From the NCBI GenBank assembly GCA_017621875.1, contig JAGASE010000020.1, positions 186,001 to 250,000 of the forward strand: a stretch of DNA of 64,000 nucleotides, given 5' to 3'. The DNA comes from Clostridia bacterium. GTDB lineage: Bacteria; Bacillota; Clostridia; UBA1381. The notes below the pieces were generated by a model. The model was given only the letters and a program-made list of their open reading frames with translations. It made no database searches and was not told the origin of the DNA. Positions 27,464-37,882 of this stretch are shown here, in pieces. The translations under genes were made by a program, and so were the position numbers. Every line of letters begins with the position of its first letter. The first letter of the stretch is position 1.

Positions 27464-29233
27464 ATGCCAAGATATTCCGATGAGCTGATAAATGAAATAT
27501 TTTCACAAAACGATATTGTGGATTATGTTTCCCAGTATGTAAGGCTCAGAAAAAACGGTCGTGATTATACGGGACTGTGTCCGTTTCATAAGGAAAAATC
27601 TCCTTCCTTTCACGTTAATCAGGACAAGCAGCTTTTTCATTGTTTCGGCTGCGGTGCAGGAGGAAATCTTGTACAGTTTGTTATGCGTTCTGAAGGGTTG
27701 GATTTTCTGGAGGCGTTAAAGCTTATGGCGGACCGCGTGGGTATAATTCTTCCGGAGGAGGATAATCTTGTTGATGATAAGCTTTATCAGAAGAAAAAGA
27801 GAATTTACTCCATGAATAAAGCCGCAGCTCGTTTTTATTATGAAAAGCTGACCAAGGACGAGGCGGGAAAATGCGGACTTGAATATTTTTCCGAAAGAAA
27901 AATTTCAGCAAAAACCATAACCGCATATGGACTTGGATATGCCCCCGACAGCTTCGACGTCTTAAAAAAGCATATGAACAGTCTTGGTTTTAATGATGAC
28001 GAGCTTTTGGAGGCAGGACTATGCGTAACCAAAAACGGTAAAGTTTATGATAAATTCCGTGGCAGAGTAATGTTTCCGATTATTGATTTAAGAGGAAATG
28101 TGATAGCTTTTGGAGGCAGAATCATCAATAACGTCGAAAAGGACGGATATAAGCCGCCAAAATACCTCAATTCTGCCGAAACACCTGTTTTCAATAAAGG
28201 AAAAAATCTTTTTTCTCTTAATCTTGCAAAAAAAGGCAACGCTCAACAGTGCATACTTTGCGAAGGGTATATGGACGTAATTTCGGTGTATCAGGCAGGG
28301 GTTACAAACATTGTCGCGACGCTCGGTACCGCACTTACCGAAAATCAGGCAAAGCTGCTTATGAAGTATACAGGGGAAATTCTGCTTTGCTATGACAGTG
28401 ATGAAGCCGGACAAACTGCTACGCGTCGTGCGATTGATATTATAAACAGCGTTGGAGGGAAATGCCGTGTTATGCGTCTTAAGGGTGCAAAGGACCCGGA
28501 CGAATACATAAAAAATAACGGAATTGAGCTATTCAGGCGTGCTATTGCCGAAGCTTTGCCATCTACCGAATATCTGCTTCGCACATTAAAATCAAATTTC
28601 GATTTGGACAACCCTGACGGCAAAATTTTGTTTGTGCAGGGAGCGGCGAAAATTTTGTCGGGAATTGTCAGTGCGATTGAGGTTGACGCATATGTAAAAA
28701 AGATTTCAGATGAAACTGAAATCAGCAAGGACGCCATATATGCGGAGCTTAAAAGAACAAAATCGCAAGACAAGATAGCAAGCGGAACTGTTAAAACGGC
28801 GAAGGTTGTCTCTCGCGAGAAAAAATCCGATGTAGACATAAAAATAATTGATGCCCAAAGGCGGCTTCTGAGCTTAATAATCGACAACAGACGGGTTTAT
28901 TTGCGGGTTAAGGAGGAATTTCCTCCGTCCGAATATTCCACCGATGCACTAAAGAAGCTTGCCGAAATAGTTTACGCCTGTCACGAAAAGAACGAGATTA
29001 TAGAGCCGGCGATGATTATTAACAAATTCAGCGGAGATGATGCAGATTTTATCTCCAAGATATTCTGTAATCTTGAAACCTACGGTGACGAAGACAACAC
29101 TATACTGCAGCTTGTAAACAGCATCAAATTAGATAGACTAAACGGGGAGCTTGAAAAAGCAACAAACGAAAACGATGCCGTAAAAATAAAGGAGCTATTA
29201 TCTTTACGGCTGAAATTGGAAGGGAACAAATAA
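27464..29233 (+). CDS. dnaG: DNA primase
   Basis: Synthesises RNA primers at the replication fork. 589 residues. The CHC2 zinc finger is visible as [13 protein letters not shown] followed by HCFGCGAGG (residues about 40-68), then the RNA polymerase domain with the FGGRII block and the TOPRIM motifs [10 protein letters not shown] and [11 protein letters not shown]-terminal helicase-binding part follows. Start ATG at 27464 after AAAGGAGA. Its stop shares a base with rpoD (TAATG): the classic dnaG-rpoD macromolecular synthesis operon. Confidence 0.97.
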   Translation: MPRYSDELINEIFSQNDIVDYVSQYVRLRKNGRDYTGLCPFHKEKSPSFHVNQDKQLFHCFGCGAGGNLVQFVMRSEGLDFLEALKLMADRVGIILPEEDNLVDDKLYQKKKRIYSMNKAAARFYYEKLTKDEAGKCGLEYFSERKISAKTITAYGLGYAPDSFDVLKKHMNSLGFNDDELLEAGLCVTKNGKVYDKFRGRVMFPIIDLRGNVIAFGGRIINNVEKDGYKPPKYLNSAETPVFNKGKNLFSLNLAKKGNAQQCILCEGYMDVISVYQAGVTNIVATLGTALTENQAKLLMKYTGEILLCYDSDEAGQTATRRAIDIINSVGGKCRVMRLKGAKDPDEYIKNNGIELFRRAIAEALPSTEYLLRTLKSNFDLDNPDGKILFVQGAAKILSGIVSAIEVDAYVKKISDETEISKDAIYAELKRTKSQDKIASGTVKTAKVVSREKKSDVDIKIIDAQRRLLSLIIDNRRVYLRVKEEFPPSEYSTDALKKLAEIVYACHEKNEIIEPAMIINKFSGDDADFISKIFCNLETYGDEDNTILQLVNSIKLDRLNGELEKATNENDAVKIKELLSLRLKLEGNK

Positions 29234-30312
29234 TGTCAGATTTAGAAAACAAGAAACAAATAGTTAAAGATTTAATCGAAAAGGGAAAAAGAAAGGGAGT
29301 CCTTACTCACAAGGATATAATCCAATCCTTTTTTGATACGGAATTTTCTCCGGAGGAAATGGAAACAATCTATGACATGCTCGAAAAGGAAGGCATAGAG
29401 GTCGTTGAGGACCTTGATAAGGAGCTTGAGGAGATAGAGGTTTCCAAGGAGGAGCTTGAGGATTTATCTGTCCCTGAGGGTATCAGCATAGACGACCACG
29501 TTAAAATGTACCTAAAGGAAATCGGAAAGGTAAATCTTTTAGATGCCGAGGAAGAGACTGCACTTGCAAAGAAGATGGCAGACGGCGACGAAGAAGCCAA
29601 GAAAAAGCTTGCAGAGGCAAACCTTCGTCTTGTTGTAAGTATTGCAAAAAGATATGTCGGCAGAGGAATGATGTTCCTGGACCTTATTCAGGAGGGAAAT
29701 CTCGGTCTTATAAAGGCTGTTGATAAATTTGATTATTCAAAGGGATATAAGTTCAGCACCTACGCAACATGGTGGATAAGACAGGCTATCACAAGAGCCA
29801 TTGCAGACCAAGCAAGAACAATACGTATTCCTGTGCACATGGTTGAAACCATTAATAAGCTTGTCCGAGTTTCGCGTCAGCTTGTTCAGGAGCTTGGCAG
29901 AGAGCCGACGCCTGAGGAGCTTGCAAAAGAGCTTAATATGCCTGTAGAAAAGGTGAGAGAAATATCTAAAATCTCACAGGAGCCGGTTTCATTGGAAACT
30001 CCGATAGGTGAGGAGGAGGACAGTCATCTTGGTGATTTTATTCCTGACGATGACGCTCCGGCACCGTCAGAGGCCGCAAGCTTTGTTATGCTTAAAGAAC
30101 AGCTTGTTGATGTTTTAAGAACTCTCACTCCTCGTGAAGAAAAGGTTTTAAAGCTGCGTTTCGGTCTTGAAGACGGAAGACAGCGAACCCTGGAGGAAGT
30201 CGGAAAAGAATTTAACGTTACCCGTGAGCGTATCAGACAGATTGAGGCAAAGGCACTTCGTAAGCTTCGCCACCCGTCGAGAAGCAAAAAGCTTAAGGAT
30301 TATTTGGATTAA
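29233..30312 (+). CDS. rpoD: Primary RNA polymerase sigma factor (sigma A)
   Basis: Directs RNA polymerase to housekeeping promoters. 359 residues. Region 1.1 remnant at the N-terminus (about 10-75), region 2 with [21 protein letters not shown]-type sequence (about 145-165; key residues DLIQEGNIGL-like) and the [13 protein letters not shown] -10 recognition helix, region 3 and region 4.2 with [20 protein letters not shown]. Translation is coupled to dnaG. The promoters listed in this window fit its TTGACA/TATAAT specificity. Confidence 0.98.
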   Translation: MSDLENKKQIVKDLIEKGKRKGVLTHKDIIQSFFDTEFSPEEMETIYDMLEKEGIEVVEDLDKELEEIEVSKEELEDLSVPEGISIDDHVKMYLKEIGKVNLLDAEEETALAKKMADGDEEAKKKLAEANLRLVVSIAKRYVGRGMMFLDLIQEGNLGLIKAVDKFDYSKGYKFSTYATWWIRQAITRAIADQARTIRIPVHMVETINKLVRVSRQLVQELGREPTPEELAKELNMPVEKVREISKISQEPVSLETPIGEEEDSHLGDFIPDDDAPAPSEAASFVMLKEQLVDVLRTLTPREEKVLKLRFGLEDGRQRTLEEVGKEFNVTRERIRQIEAKALRKLRHPSRSKKLKDYLD

Positions 30313-30321
30313 GGAGAAGCT

Positions 30322-31284
30322 ATGGATTGGATACAGGTTTGCATTTATACAACATCTTTGGGAATTGAAGCTGTTTCGGGACGACTTTTGCAGCTTGGAA
30401 TTTACGGAATTGAGATTGAAGACGAGCAGGATTTCAAGGACTTTTTGGAGCAGAACAAAAGCATATGGGACTATGTTGACGATGAGCTTGTAAAGCAAAA
30501 AGAGGGCGAGACCTGCGTCAAAACATATATCAGTGCAAACGACCCAGATATTCTTGCTGCAATTAAAAGCTCAATCATCGAGCTTAAGGAATATGATAAA
30601 GAGGGTGCGTTTGGTCGCTTAGAGATTTCCCTTAATGACATCAAGGAAGAAGACTGGAGCAATAATTGGAAGAAGTATTTTCATACAATGGAGATAGGCG
30701 ACAGTCTTGTTGTTAAGCCGTTTTGGGAAAGCACCGAAATCGCCGATAAAAAAGTGTTTGAAATAAATCCGGGGCTTAGCTTTGGAACAGGCTCGCATCA
30801 TACGACAAGACTTTGTCTTGAAGATATTCAGTCGGTAGTAAAAAACGGTGACGATGTGCTTGACTTGGGCTGCGGCAGCGGAATTTTATCAATAGTTTCG
30901 CTTATGTACGGTGCAAAATCCGCAATCGCTGTGGATATTGACCCAAATTCAGTGGACACCGCATATGATAATCTTGAAAGAAATGGTTTTTCAAAGGATG
31001 CGTACAATGTTATTATAGGCAACATACTTTCCGATGAGGACGTGCAAAGCAAGGTTTTGGAGAAAAAGTATGACCTTGTTCTTGCTAACATCGTTGCCGA
31101 TGTTATAATTGCCGCACTTCCGATTGTGAAAAAGGCGTTAAAGACAGACGGCACATTCATAACCTCGGGAATAATCAGGGACAGAGCGGCTGATGTTACT
31201 GCGGCACTTTTGCAAAGCGGCTTTGCAATTGTTTCGGAAAGCAGCAGTGCAGATTGGGTAGAATATAAGTGTAAGCTTATTTAA
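30322..31284 (+). CDS. prmA: Ribosomal protein L11 methyltransferase
   Basis: SAM-dependent trimethylation of ribosomal protein L11. 320 residues. An N-terminal substrate domain (1-110) is followed by the Rossmann methyltransferase part: GLSFGTGSHHTTRLCLE, then DVLDLGCGSGILSI (motif I) and LANIVADVII. Start ATG at 30322 follows AAGGAG, 9 bases after rpoD, so it belongs to the dnaG-rpoD transcript. Intact. Confidence 0.95.
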   Translation: MDWIQVCIYTTSLGIEAVSGRLLQLGIYGIEIEDEQDFKDFLEQNKSIWDYVDDELVKQKEGETCVKTYISANDPDILAAIKSSIIELKEYDKEGAFGRLEISLNDIKEEDWSNNWKKYFHTMEIGDSLVVKPFWESTEIADKKVFEINPGLSFGTGSHHTTRLCLEDIQSVVKNGDDVLDLGCGSGILSIVSLMYGAKSAIAVDIDPNSVDTAYDNLERNGFSKDAYNVIIGNILSDEDVQSKVLEKKYDLVLANIVADVIIAALPIVKKALKTDGTFITSGIIRDRAADVTAALLQSGFAIVSESSSADWVEYKCKLI

Positions 31285-31304
31285 AACAGGATTTAGGAGC
31301 ATAT

Positions 31305-32036
31305 ATGTCAAAATTTTTTATTCCGAGAGAAAATGTTTTTTCGGACAAGCTTATAATAAACGGTGAAGATGTAAAGCATATTACTAAGGTGCTGAGGTAT
31401 GGCGTGGGTGATGAAATAATCTGCTGCGATGGAATGGGAAATGATTATACTGCACGCATTATATCCTGTGAAAAGGAAATTGAGTGTGAGATAACCAAAA
31501 AAAGTAAGGCACAAACAGAGTCAAATATTCATGTAACAATTATACAGGGAGTCCCAAAGGCGGCAAAAATGGATTATATCATACAAAAAACCACCGAGCT
31601 TGGTGTTTGCGAAATATATCCATGTGAAATGTCGCGGTGTGTGGCGAAAATTGAAAATAATAAAAAGCTTGACAGATGGCAGAAAATATCACGCGAGGCG
31701 GCAAAGCAGTCCGGCAGAGGGATTATTCCGACAATACATAGCCCTGTAAATATTTCCGGGGCAATAGAAATTTTAAAGACTGCAGATGTAGCTTTTGCTG
31801 CATATGAATGTGAAGACGGACACTATTTAAAGCCTCTGTTAAAAGCTTCTGAAAGTCCGAAATCGGTTGCATTTATAATTGGACCTGAGGGTGGATTTGA
31901 CAAAGCGGAAATTGAAGAGCTTATCAAAAATGGTATACCAACCATTTCTCTTGGAAAGAGAATCCTTCGTACAGAAACTGCAGGAGAAGCTATACTGGCA
32001 ATGGTTATGTACGAAATCGGCGACATAAACGGATAA
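31305..32036 (+). CDS. rsmE: 16S rRNA m3U1498 methyltransferase
   Basis: SPOUT-class methyltransferase that methylates U1498 of 16S rRNA. 243 residues. N-terminal PUA-like domain (about 1-70), then the knotted SPOUT domain with KAAKMDYIIQKTTELGV and the C-terminal IGPEGGFDKAEIEE and SLGKRILRTETA motifs. prmA-rsmE adjacency is common in Firmicutes and supports both calls. Start ATG at 31305 with TTTAGGAG upstream. Last gene of the dnaG operon before the hairpin. Confidence 0.95.
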   Translation: MSKFFIPRENVFSDKLIINGEDVKHITKVLRYGVGDEIICCDGMGNDYTARIISCEKEIECEITKKSKAQTESNIHVTIIQGVPKAAKMDYIIQKTTELGVCEIYPCEMSRCVAKIENNKKLDRWQKISREAAKQSGRGIIPTIHSPVNISGAIEILKTADVAFAAYECEDGHYLKPLLKASESPKSVAFIIGPEGGFDKAEIEELIKNGIPTISLGKRILRTETAGEAILAMVMYEIGDING

Positions 32037-32054
32037 ATATGAAGCAATATCAAT

Positions 32055-32086
32055 AACGTATCGCCAAGCTTTGGGCGATACGTTTT
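32055..32086 (+). terminator. Terminator after rsmE
   Basis: AACGTATCGCC (32055-32065) pairs with GGCGATACGTT (32074-32084), 11 bp, followed by a short U-run. It separates the dnaG and uvrB operons. No separate uvrB promoter is obvious downstream, so partial read-through is possible. Confidence 0.8.
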
Positions 32087-32110
32087 ATGCATATTAAGAA
32101 AGGCACAGCG

Positions 32111-34072
32111 ATGGACAAATTTGAACTTGTATCGGATTTTCAGATGTCGGGAGACCAGCCGCAGGCTGTAAGGACGCTTACCGACGGTATCAAAAAGGGT
32201 ATGAAATACCAAACTCTTGTGGGCGTAACAGGCTCAGGAAAAACCTTTACCATGGCAAATATAATTGCTGAAGTTAATAAGCCTACGCTTGTTCTGGCAC
32301 ACAACAAAACTCTTGCGGCACAGCTTTGCAGCGAGTTTAAGGAATTTTTTCCGAACAACGCGGTGGAATTTTTTGTGTCGTATTATGACTATTATCAGCC
32401 GGAGGCATACATCGCGGCATCTGATACCTACATTGAAAAGGATTCATCGGTGAACGATGAAATAGATGAGCTTCGCCATAGTGCCACTTTCGCACTTTTT
32501 GAGCGTAAAGACGTAATTATTGTTTCCAGTGTTTCCTGCATTTACGGTCTCGGAGACCCTGAAGATTATCAGAACTTAATGCTTTCCTTAAGAGTCGGAA
32601 TGGTTAAGGACAGGGAAGAAGTCCTTAAAAAGCTGGTCGATATGCAGTATGAGCGAAACGATATTAATTTTATAAGAAACAAATTCAGAGTGCATGGCGA
32701 CGTTGTGGAAATATTTCCCTCAAACAATGGAGAAAATGCTATCAGAGTGGAATTTTTTGGCGATGAAATTGACAGAATTGCGGAAATCAATGTCACAACG
32801 GGCGAAATAGTCGGCGTAAGAAATCACGTAGTAATATCTCCTGCATCACATTATGTCACAACCGGCGAGAAGATGCAGCTGGCAATAGCGGCAATACTTG
32901 ATGAACTCAGAGAGCGTATACAATTTTTCAAAGAGAATAATATGCTAATAGAAGCACAAAGAATTGAGCAGCGTACAATGTATGATGTTGAAATGCTGCA
33001 GGAAATAGGCTTTTGCCAGGGAATTGAAAACTATTCCCGTCTTATAAGCGGCAGAAAGCCGGGCTCGGCACCGTATACGCTTTTAGACTATTTCCCTGAT
33101 GATTTTCTGATGTTTATAGATGAATCGCATGTTACCGTATCACAGGTGAGAGCCATGTATAACGGTGACCGTGCCAGGAAGGAGTCGCTTGTTCAGTACG
33201 GCTTTAGGCTGCCGTCGGCATTTGACAACCGACCGCTCAAATTCGATGAATTTGAAAAACGCATAAATCAGGTTATCTTCACCTCTGCAACACCGGGAGA
33301 CTATGAGAAGGAGCATTCCGTAGCTTTTGCAGAGCAGCTCATACGTCCTACAGGTCTTCTTGACCCGGAGGTTATCATACGTCCCGTGGAGCATCAGATT
33401 GACGACCTTATTTCTGAAATAAATATACGTGCCGAAAGACAGGAAAGAGTGCTTGTAACAACGCTTACAAAGAAAATGGCGGAAAATCTCACTGATTATC
33501 TTCGTGAAATGGGTGTAAAGGTAAAATATATGCACTCCGAAATCAAGACTATAGAGAGAACTGAAATAATACGCGATTTGCGTATGGGTAAATTTGATGT
33601 TTTGGTTGGAATTAACCTTTTAAGAGAGGGGCTTGACCTGCCGGAGGTGTCCTTAGTGGCAATACTCGATGCGGATAAGGAGGGCTTCCTTAGAAGTGAA
33701 ACCTCGCTTATACAGACTATCGGACGTGCTGCACGAAACGAAAACGGACAAGTTATAATGTATGCAAATACAATTACAGGCTCAATGCAGCGTGCCATTG
33801 ACGAAACAAACCGAAGGAGAAGCCTTCAGGACAAATTTAATAAAGAGCATGGAGTTGTTCCGCATACCATAAAGAAGGAAATACGGGAAATTCTTGAGGC
33901 CGTAAAAGCAGTTGAGCCGACAGCTGCGGAGGAATCCTCTGCAGACTATACCGTAATGCTTGAAAACCTGCGTGATGAAATGCTTTTGGCAGCAGAAAAT
34001 CTCGAATTTGAAAAAGCAGCAGAGCTGCGTGACAGAATAAAACATTTAGAAAAAGAGTTGGGTGTAAAATGA
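32111..34072 (+). CDS. uvrB: Excinuclease ABC subunit B
   Basis: DNA damage verification helicase of nucleotide excision repair. 653 residues. Walker [15 protein letters not shown], the beta-hairpin tyrosines in the [10 protein letters not shown] stretch, DESHVT, helicase motif [14 protein letters not shown] and a C-terminal UVR motif (about residues 620-650) that binds UvrC. The start is set at ATG 32111 after AAAGG; an upstream in-frame ATG at 32087 overlaps the terminator. The stop overlaps uvrA by 4 bases. Confidence 0.97.
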   Translation: MDKFELVSDFQMSGDQPQAVRTLTDGIKKGMKYQTLVGVTGSGKTFTMANIIAEVNKPTLVLAHNKTLAAQLCSEFKEFFPNNAVEFFVSYYDYYQPEAYIAASDTYIEKDSSVNDEIDELRHSATFALFERKDVIIVSSVSCIYGLGDPEDYQNLMLSLRVGMVKDREEVLKKLVDMQYERNDINFIRNKFRVHGDVVEIFPSNNGENAIRVEFFGDEIDRIAEINVTTGEIVGVRNHVVISPASHYVTTGEKMQLAIAAILDELRERIQFFKENNMLIEAQRIEQRTMYDVEMLQEIGFCQGIENYSRLISGRKPGSAPYTLLDYFPDDFLMFIDESHVTVSQVRAMYNGDRARKESLVQYGFRLPSAFDNRPLKFDEFEKRINQVIFTSATPGDYEKEHSVAFAEQLIRPTGLLDPEVIIRPVEHQIDDLISEINIRAERQERVLVTTLTKKMAENLTDYLREMGVKVKYMHSEIKTIERTEIIRDLRMGKFDVLVGINLLREGLDLPEVSLVAILDADKEGFLRSETSLIQTIGRAARNENGQVIMYANTITGSMQRAIDETNRRRSLQDKFNKEHGVVPHTIKKEIREILEAVKAVEPTAAEESSADYTVMLENLRDEMLLAAENLEFEKAAELRDRIKHLEKELGVK

Positions 34073-36894
34073 ACAGTTATATTACTATTAAAGGTGCAAA
34101 GGTGCATAACCTTAAAAACATATCGCTTAAAATACCGAGAGAAAAGCTGATAGTGCTGACCGGACTTTCAGGTTCGGGAAAAAGCTCGCTTGCTTTTGAT
34201 ACAATTTATGCAGAAGGACAAAGAAGATACGTAGAGTCGCTTTCTTCTTACGCAAGACAGTTTTTGGGACAGATGGAAAAGCCAGATGTAGAAAGCATTG
34301 AAGGTCTTTCGCCGGCAATAAGCATCGACCAGAAAACAACATCAAAAAATCCTCGCTCCACAGTCGGAACGGTTACGGAAATTTATGATTATCTGCGTCT
34401 TTTATATGCAAGAATCGGTATACCTCATTGCCCAAAGTGCGGCAAGGAGGTAAAAAAACAGACTATCGACCAGATTGTTGACCACGTGCTGGAGCTTTCC
34501 GAGGGAACAAAAATACAGATTCTTGCACCCGTAATACGCGGCAAAAAGGGTGAGCATAAAAAGATTTTTGAAAATGCAAAAAAATCGGGATATGTTCGTG
34601 TTAAAGCAGACGGTATTCAATACGACCTTTCGGAGGACATAGCTTTAGAAAAGACAAAAAAGCATAATATAGAAATTATTATTGACAGACTTATTATAAG
34701 AGAAGGCATAACAAAAAGACTTACCGACTCACTTGAAAATGCTCTTGAGCTTACCGGTGATGTTGTGATGGTGGAAATAATCGACGGAGAAATCCTTAAT
34801 TTCAGCCAAAATTATGCCTGTGACGACTGCGGCATAAGCCTTCAGGAACTTGCACCGAGAAGCTTTTCCTTCAATAATCCTTACGGAGCGTGCGATTGCT
34901 GCGACGGACTTGGTATGCTTTCAAAAATCGACCCTGACCTTTTGATTGTTGACGATACCCGAACAGTTCTGGAAGGAGCTATCAACTGCATGGGCTGGTC
35001 CGCTCCGGGAATTGCCGACAGTATGGCTCACATGTATTTTAAGGGAATAATGGAGCATTTCGGCGTTGACTTTAATACCCAGTGGAAGGACTTGCCGGAG
35101 GTTGTTAAGCAAACTATTTTGTATGGCACAAATGGCGAAAAATTTGAATTCAGATATACCAGAAATTATGGCAGCGGAACGTTTAAAGCTGTTTACGAGG
35201 GTGTTGTAAATAACTTGGAACGCAGATACCGCGAAACCACCTCGGAATATTCTAAAGGTGAGATTGAAAAATTCATAAATGAAACAACATGTCCGAAATG
35301 TCACGGTGCAAGACTTAGTGACGAAATTCTTGCCGTAACAATAAACGGAGTAAATATTTATGAGCTTACCTGCATGCCGATAAAAGAGGAAATGGAGTTT
35401 ATATCTAACCTCAAGCTTACCGAAAGAGAAGCCTTTATTGCGGCACAAATAATAAAGGAAATCAAGGCACGTCTGCAATTTTTGCTTGATGTGGGACTTG
35501 ATTATCTCACATTATCGCGTTCTTCCGGAACGCTTTCCGGCGGTGAGGCACAGCGCATCAGATTAGCAACCCAAATCGGTTCGGGACTTATGGGAGTGCT
35601 TTATATTCTTGATGAGCCGAGTATAGGACTGCATCAGAGAGATAATGACAGACTTATCGGAACGCTTAAGCATCTTCGCGATTTAGGTAATACCGTTATT
35701 GTAGTTGAGCATGATGAGGATACCATGTATGCCGCAGACCATATAGTGGATATCGGTCCTGGAGCGGGCGTAAACGGCGGCGAGGTTATCGCAGAGGGAA
35801 CAGTTGAGGAAATAAAAGCGTCGGAGCGGTCGCTCACAGGTCAATATCTGAGCGGCAGAAAAAAAATAAAACTTCCCGAACTAAGAAGACCTCCTTTAGA
35901 CTATATCGAAATTATCGGAGCGGCAGAGAATAACTTAAAAAATATTGATGTTAAAATTCCTCTTGGTGTATTTACCTGCATTACAGGCGTTTCGGGCTCC
36001 GGAAAAAGCTCACTGATAAATGAAATTCTTTATAAAGAGCTTGCAAAAAAGTTAAATCGTGCCTCAACGCACCCCGGTAAGCATAAAACCATCAAGGGCA
36101 TTAAAAAGCTTGATAAAATAATTAACATTGACCAGTCGCCGATAGGCAGAACACCGCGTTCAAATCCTGCGACATACACAAACGTGTTTAATGATATACG
36201 AGATGTATTTGCATCGACAAATGAGGCAAAGGTACGCGGATATAAGCCTGGACGTTTTAGCTTTAACGTAAAGGGAGGACGCTGTGAGGCGTGTTCGGGA
36301 GACGGTATTGTTAAAATAGAAATGAATTTTCTTGCGGATATTTTTGTTCCATGTGAGGTTTGTAAGGGACAGAGATATAATCGCGAAACGCTTGAGGTTA
36401 AGTACAAAGGCAAGAATATCTATGAAGTGCTTGACATGACAGTCGATGAAGCGGTTGAATTTTTCAAGAATATTCCTAAAATTAAGCGTAAAATTGAAAC
36501 TCTGCAGCAAGTGGGATTAGGATATATTAAACTCGGACAAAGCTCAACAACACTTTCAGGCGGCGAAGCACAGCGAGTGAAGCTGGCAACAGAGTTGTCC
36601 AGGAAGGGGACAGGCAAGACTATTTACGTTCTTGATGAGCCTACAACGGGACTTCATACTGCCGATGTGCACAGACTTATCAAGGTCCTGCAGCAGCTTG
36701 TGGACGCAGGAAATACCGTAGTTGTAATTGAACATAATCTTGATATGATTAAAACCGCAGATTATATAATTGACTTAGGACCGGAGGGCGGAAACGACGG
36801 CGGAAATATCGTTGCCGCAGGAACTCCCGAAGAAATTGTTAAATGTGAACAATCCTACACAGGAAAATATCTTAAAAAGTATTTAGAGGGGTAA
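34069..36894 (+). CDS. uvrA: Excinuclease ABC subunit A
   Basis: Damage-sensing dimeric ATPase of excision repair. 941 residues. Two ABC ATPase halves: Walker [20 protein letters not shown] (near residue 31) and [15 protein letters not shown] (near 645), and two [11 protein letters not shown] signatures. Zinc-finger cysteines are present in [25 protein letters not shown] and [10 protein letters not shown]. Translationally coupled to uvrB (ATGA overlap). Confidence 0.98.
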   Translation: MNSYITIKGAKVHNLKNISLKIPREKLIVLTGLSGSGKSSLAFDTIYAEGQRRYVESLSSYARQFLGQMEKPDVESIEGLSPAISIDQKTTSKNPRSTVGTVTEIYDYLRLLYARIGIPHCPKCGKEVKKQTIDQIVDHVLELSEGTKIQILAPVIRGKKGEHKKIFENAKKSGYVRVKADGIQYDLSEDIALEKTKKHNIEIIIDRLIIREGITKRLTDSLENALELTGDVVMVEIIDGEILNFSQNYACDDCGISLQELAPRSFSFNNPYGACDCCDGLGMLSKIDPDLLIVDDTRTVLEGAINCMGWSAPGIADSMAHMYFKGIMEHFGVDFNTQWKDLPEVVKQTILYGTNGEKFEFRYTRNYGSGTFKAVYEGVVNNLERRYRETTSEYSKGEIEKFINETTCPKCHGARLSDEILAVTINGVNIYELTCMPIKEEMEFISNLKLTEREAFIAAQIIKEIKARLQFLLDVGLDYLTLSRSSGTLSGGEAQRIRLATQIGSGLMGVLYILDEPSIGLHQRDNDRLIGTLKHLRDLGNTVIVVEHDEDTMYAADHIVDIGPGAGVNGGEVIAEGTVEEIKASERSLTGQYLSGRKKIKLPELRRPPLDYIEIIGAAENNLKNIDVKIPLGVFTCITGVSGSGKSSLINEILYKELAKKLNRASTHPGKHKTIKGIKKLDKIINIDQSPIGRTPRSNPATYTNVFNDIRDVFASTNEAKVRGYKPGRFSFNVKGGRCEACSGDGIVKIEMNFLADIFVPCEVCKGQRYNRETLEVKYKGKNIYEVLDMTVDEAVEFFKNIPKIKRKIETLQQVGLGYIKLGQSSTTLSGGEAQRVKLATELSRKGTGKTIYVLDEPTTGLHTADVHRLIKVLQQLVDAGNTVVVIEHNLDMIKTADYIIDLGPEGGNDGGNIVAAGTPEEIVKCEQSYTGKYLKKYLEG

Positions 36895-36897
36895 AAT

Positions 36898-37551
36898 ATG
36901 TTTGACTTATGCTTGTTTGACTTAGACGGAACACTGACCGACCCAAAAGAAGGAATTACCAACTGTGTAAAATACGCACTTGAATATTTCGGAATAGATG
37001 AAAAAGATGAAGCGACACTTCTTCGGTTTATAGGACCGCCTCTTTACGATTCCTTTCGCGGAATATACGGATTTTCAGATGCTGCGGCAAAAAAAGCGGT
37101 AGAAAAGTATCGGGAACGCTTTTCACCTATAGGCATATATGAAAACACTGTGCTTGACGGTGCATGCACTATGCTGAAGGAATTAAAGGAAAAAGGCAAA
37201 ACCTTGGCTCTTGCAACATCAAAGCCGTATGTTTTTGCAGAAAAAATTCTTGAAAAGTATGATATGTCAAAATATTTTGATTATGCGGTAGGCTCTGAGC
37301 TTGACGGAACACGAAACTATAAGGACGAGGTAATTACCGAGGTTCTCCGCATGGCAAAACCGTCGGATTTATCAAGAGTTGTTATGATAGGCGACCGAAA
37401 GCAGGATATAATCGGTGCAAAAAAATGCGGCATTGCGTCGATTGGCGTACGCTGCGGCTATGCCGAGGAAGATGAGCTTGAGGACGCGGGAGCTGATTTT
37501 ATCTTTGCAAATCTTTACGAGCTTACAGATTTTTTGCTAAATAATACTTGA
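36898..37551 (+). CDS. HAD-superfamily hydrolase, phosphoglycolate phosphatase-like
   Basis: 217 residues. Motif I FDLDGTLTDPKEGI (nucleophile Asp near residue 7), a helical cap, motif II LATSKPYVFA, and motif IV VMIGDRKQDIIGAKKCG. It closely resembles Gph/PpaX-type phosphatases and clostridial 5'-nucleotidase-like HAD proteins; the substrate is not predictable. It starts 3 bases after uvrA, so it is in the uvrBA transcript. Its stop codon overlaps the -35 box of the thrS leader promoter. Confidence 0.85.
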   Translation: MFDLCLFDLDGTLTDPKEGITNCVKYALEYFGIDEKDEATLLRFIGPPLYDSFRGIYGFSDAAAKKAVEKYRERFSPIGIYENTVLDGACTMLKELKEKGKTLALATSKPYVFAEKILEKYDMSKYFDYAVGSELDGTRNYKDEVITEVLRMAKPSDLSRVVMIGDRKQDIIGAKKCGIASIGVRCGYAEEDELEDAGADFIFANLYELTDFLLNNT

Positions 37552-37576
37552 CTTTTTCCTTTAAAAGTGTCATAAT
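37548..37576 (+). promoter_or_regulatory. Promoter of the thrS T-box leader
   Basis: TTGACT (37548-37553), 17-base spacer, CATAAT (37571-37576). The -35 overlaps the stop codon of the upstream HAD gene and there is no terminator in between. Confidence 0.7.
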
Positions 37577-37830
37577 AATATAAAGACAATGAAAAAGACA
37601 GTAATCATCTGCAAATCCAACAAGAGAGGAAATATCGCGGCTGAAAGTATTTCTTTGGTGGCAGTTGATGAACACCGCTTTGGAGTCGCGTATCGAACTA
37701 ACAGTAGGTATTGCCGTTTCGCTTTACGTTAAAAGTAAAATTGAGTGATGATTTATCATAATTAGGGTGGAACCGTGCATTGTATTTTGCACCCCTAAGA
37801 AAGCGTGTAGTTTTCTTGGGGTGTTTTTTT
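37577..37830 (+). promoter_or_regulatory. T-box riboswitch of thrS (specifier ACC, Thr)
   Basis: The leader shows Stem I with an AGTA loop-E motif and an AGAGAG distal bulge, a specifier loop GAACACCG with ACC (threonine) at 37674-37676, the T-box core AGGGTGGAACCGTGC near 37764-37778, and a terminator: CACCCC..AAGAAA (37790-37802) against TTTTCTTGGGGTG (37811-37823) followed by seven Ts. Uncharged tRNA-Thr would stabilise the antiterminator and allow thrS expression. Feature and specifier agree with the downstream gene. Confidence 0.93.
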
Positions 37831-37882
37831 GTCCCAAAAACTACGATTAAATATATCACAATATGAAAAGGGAGTAATAACC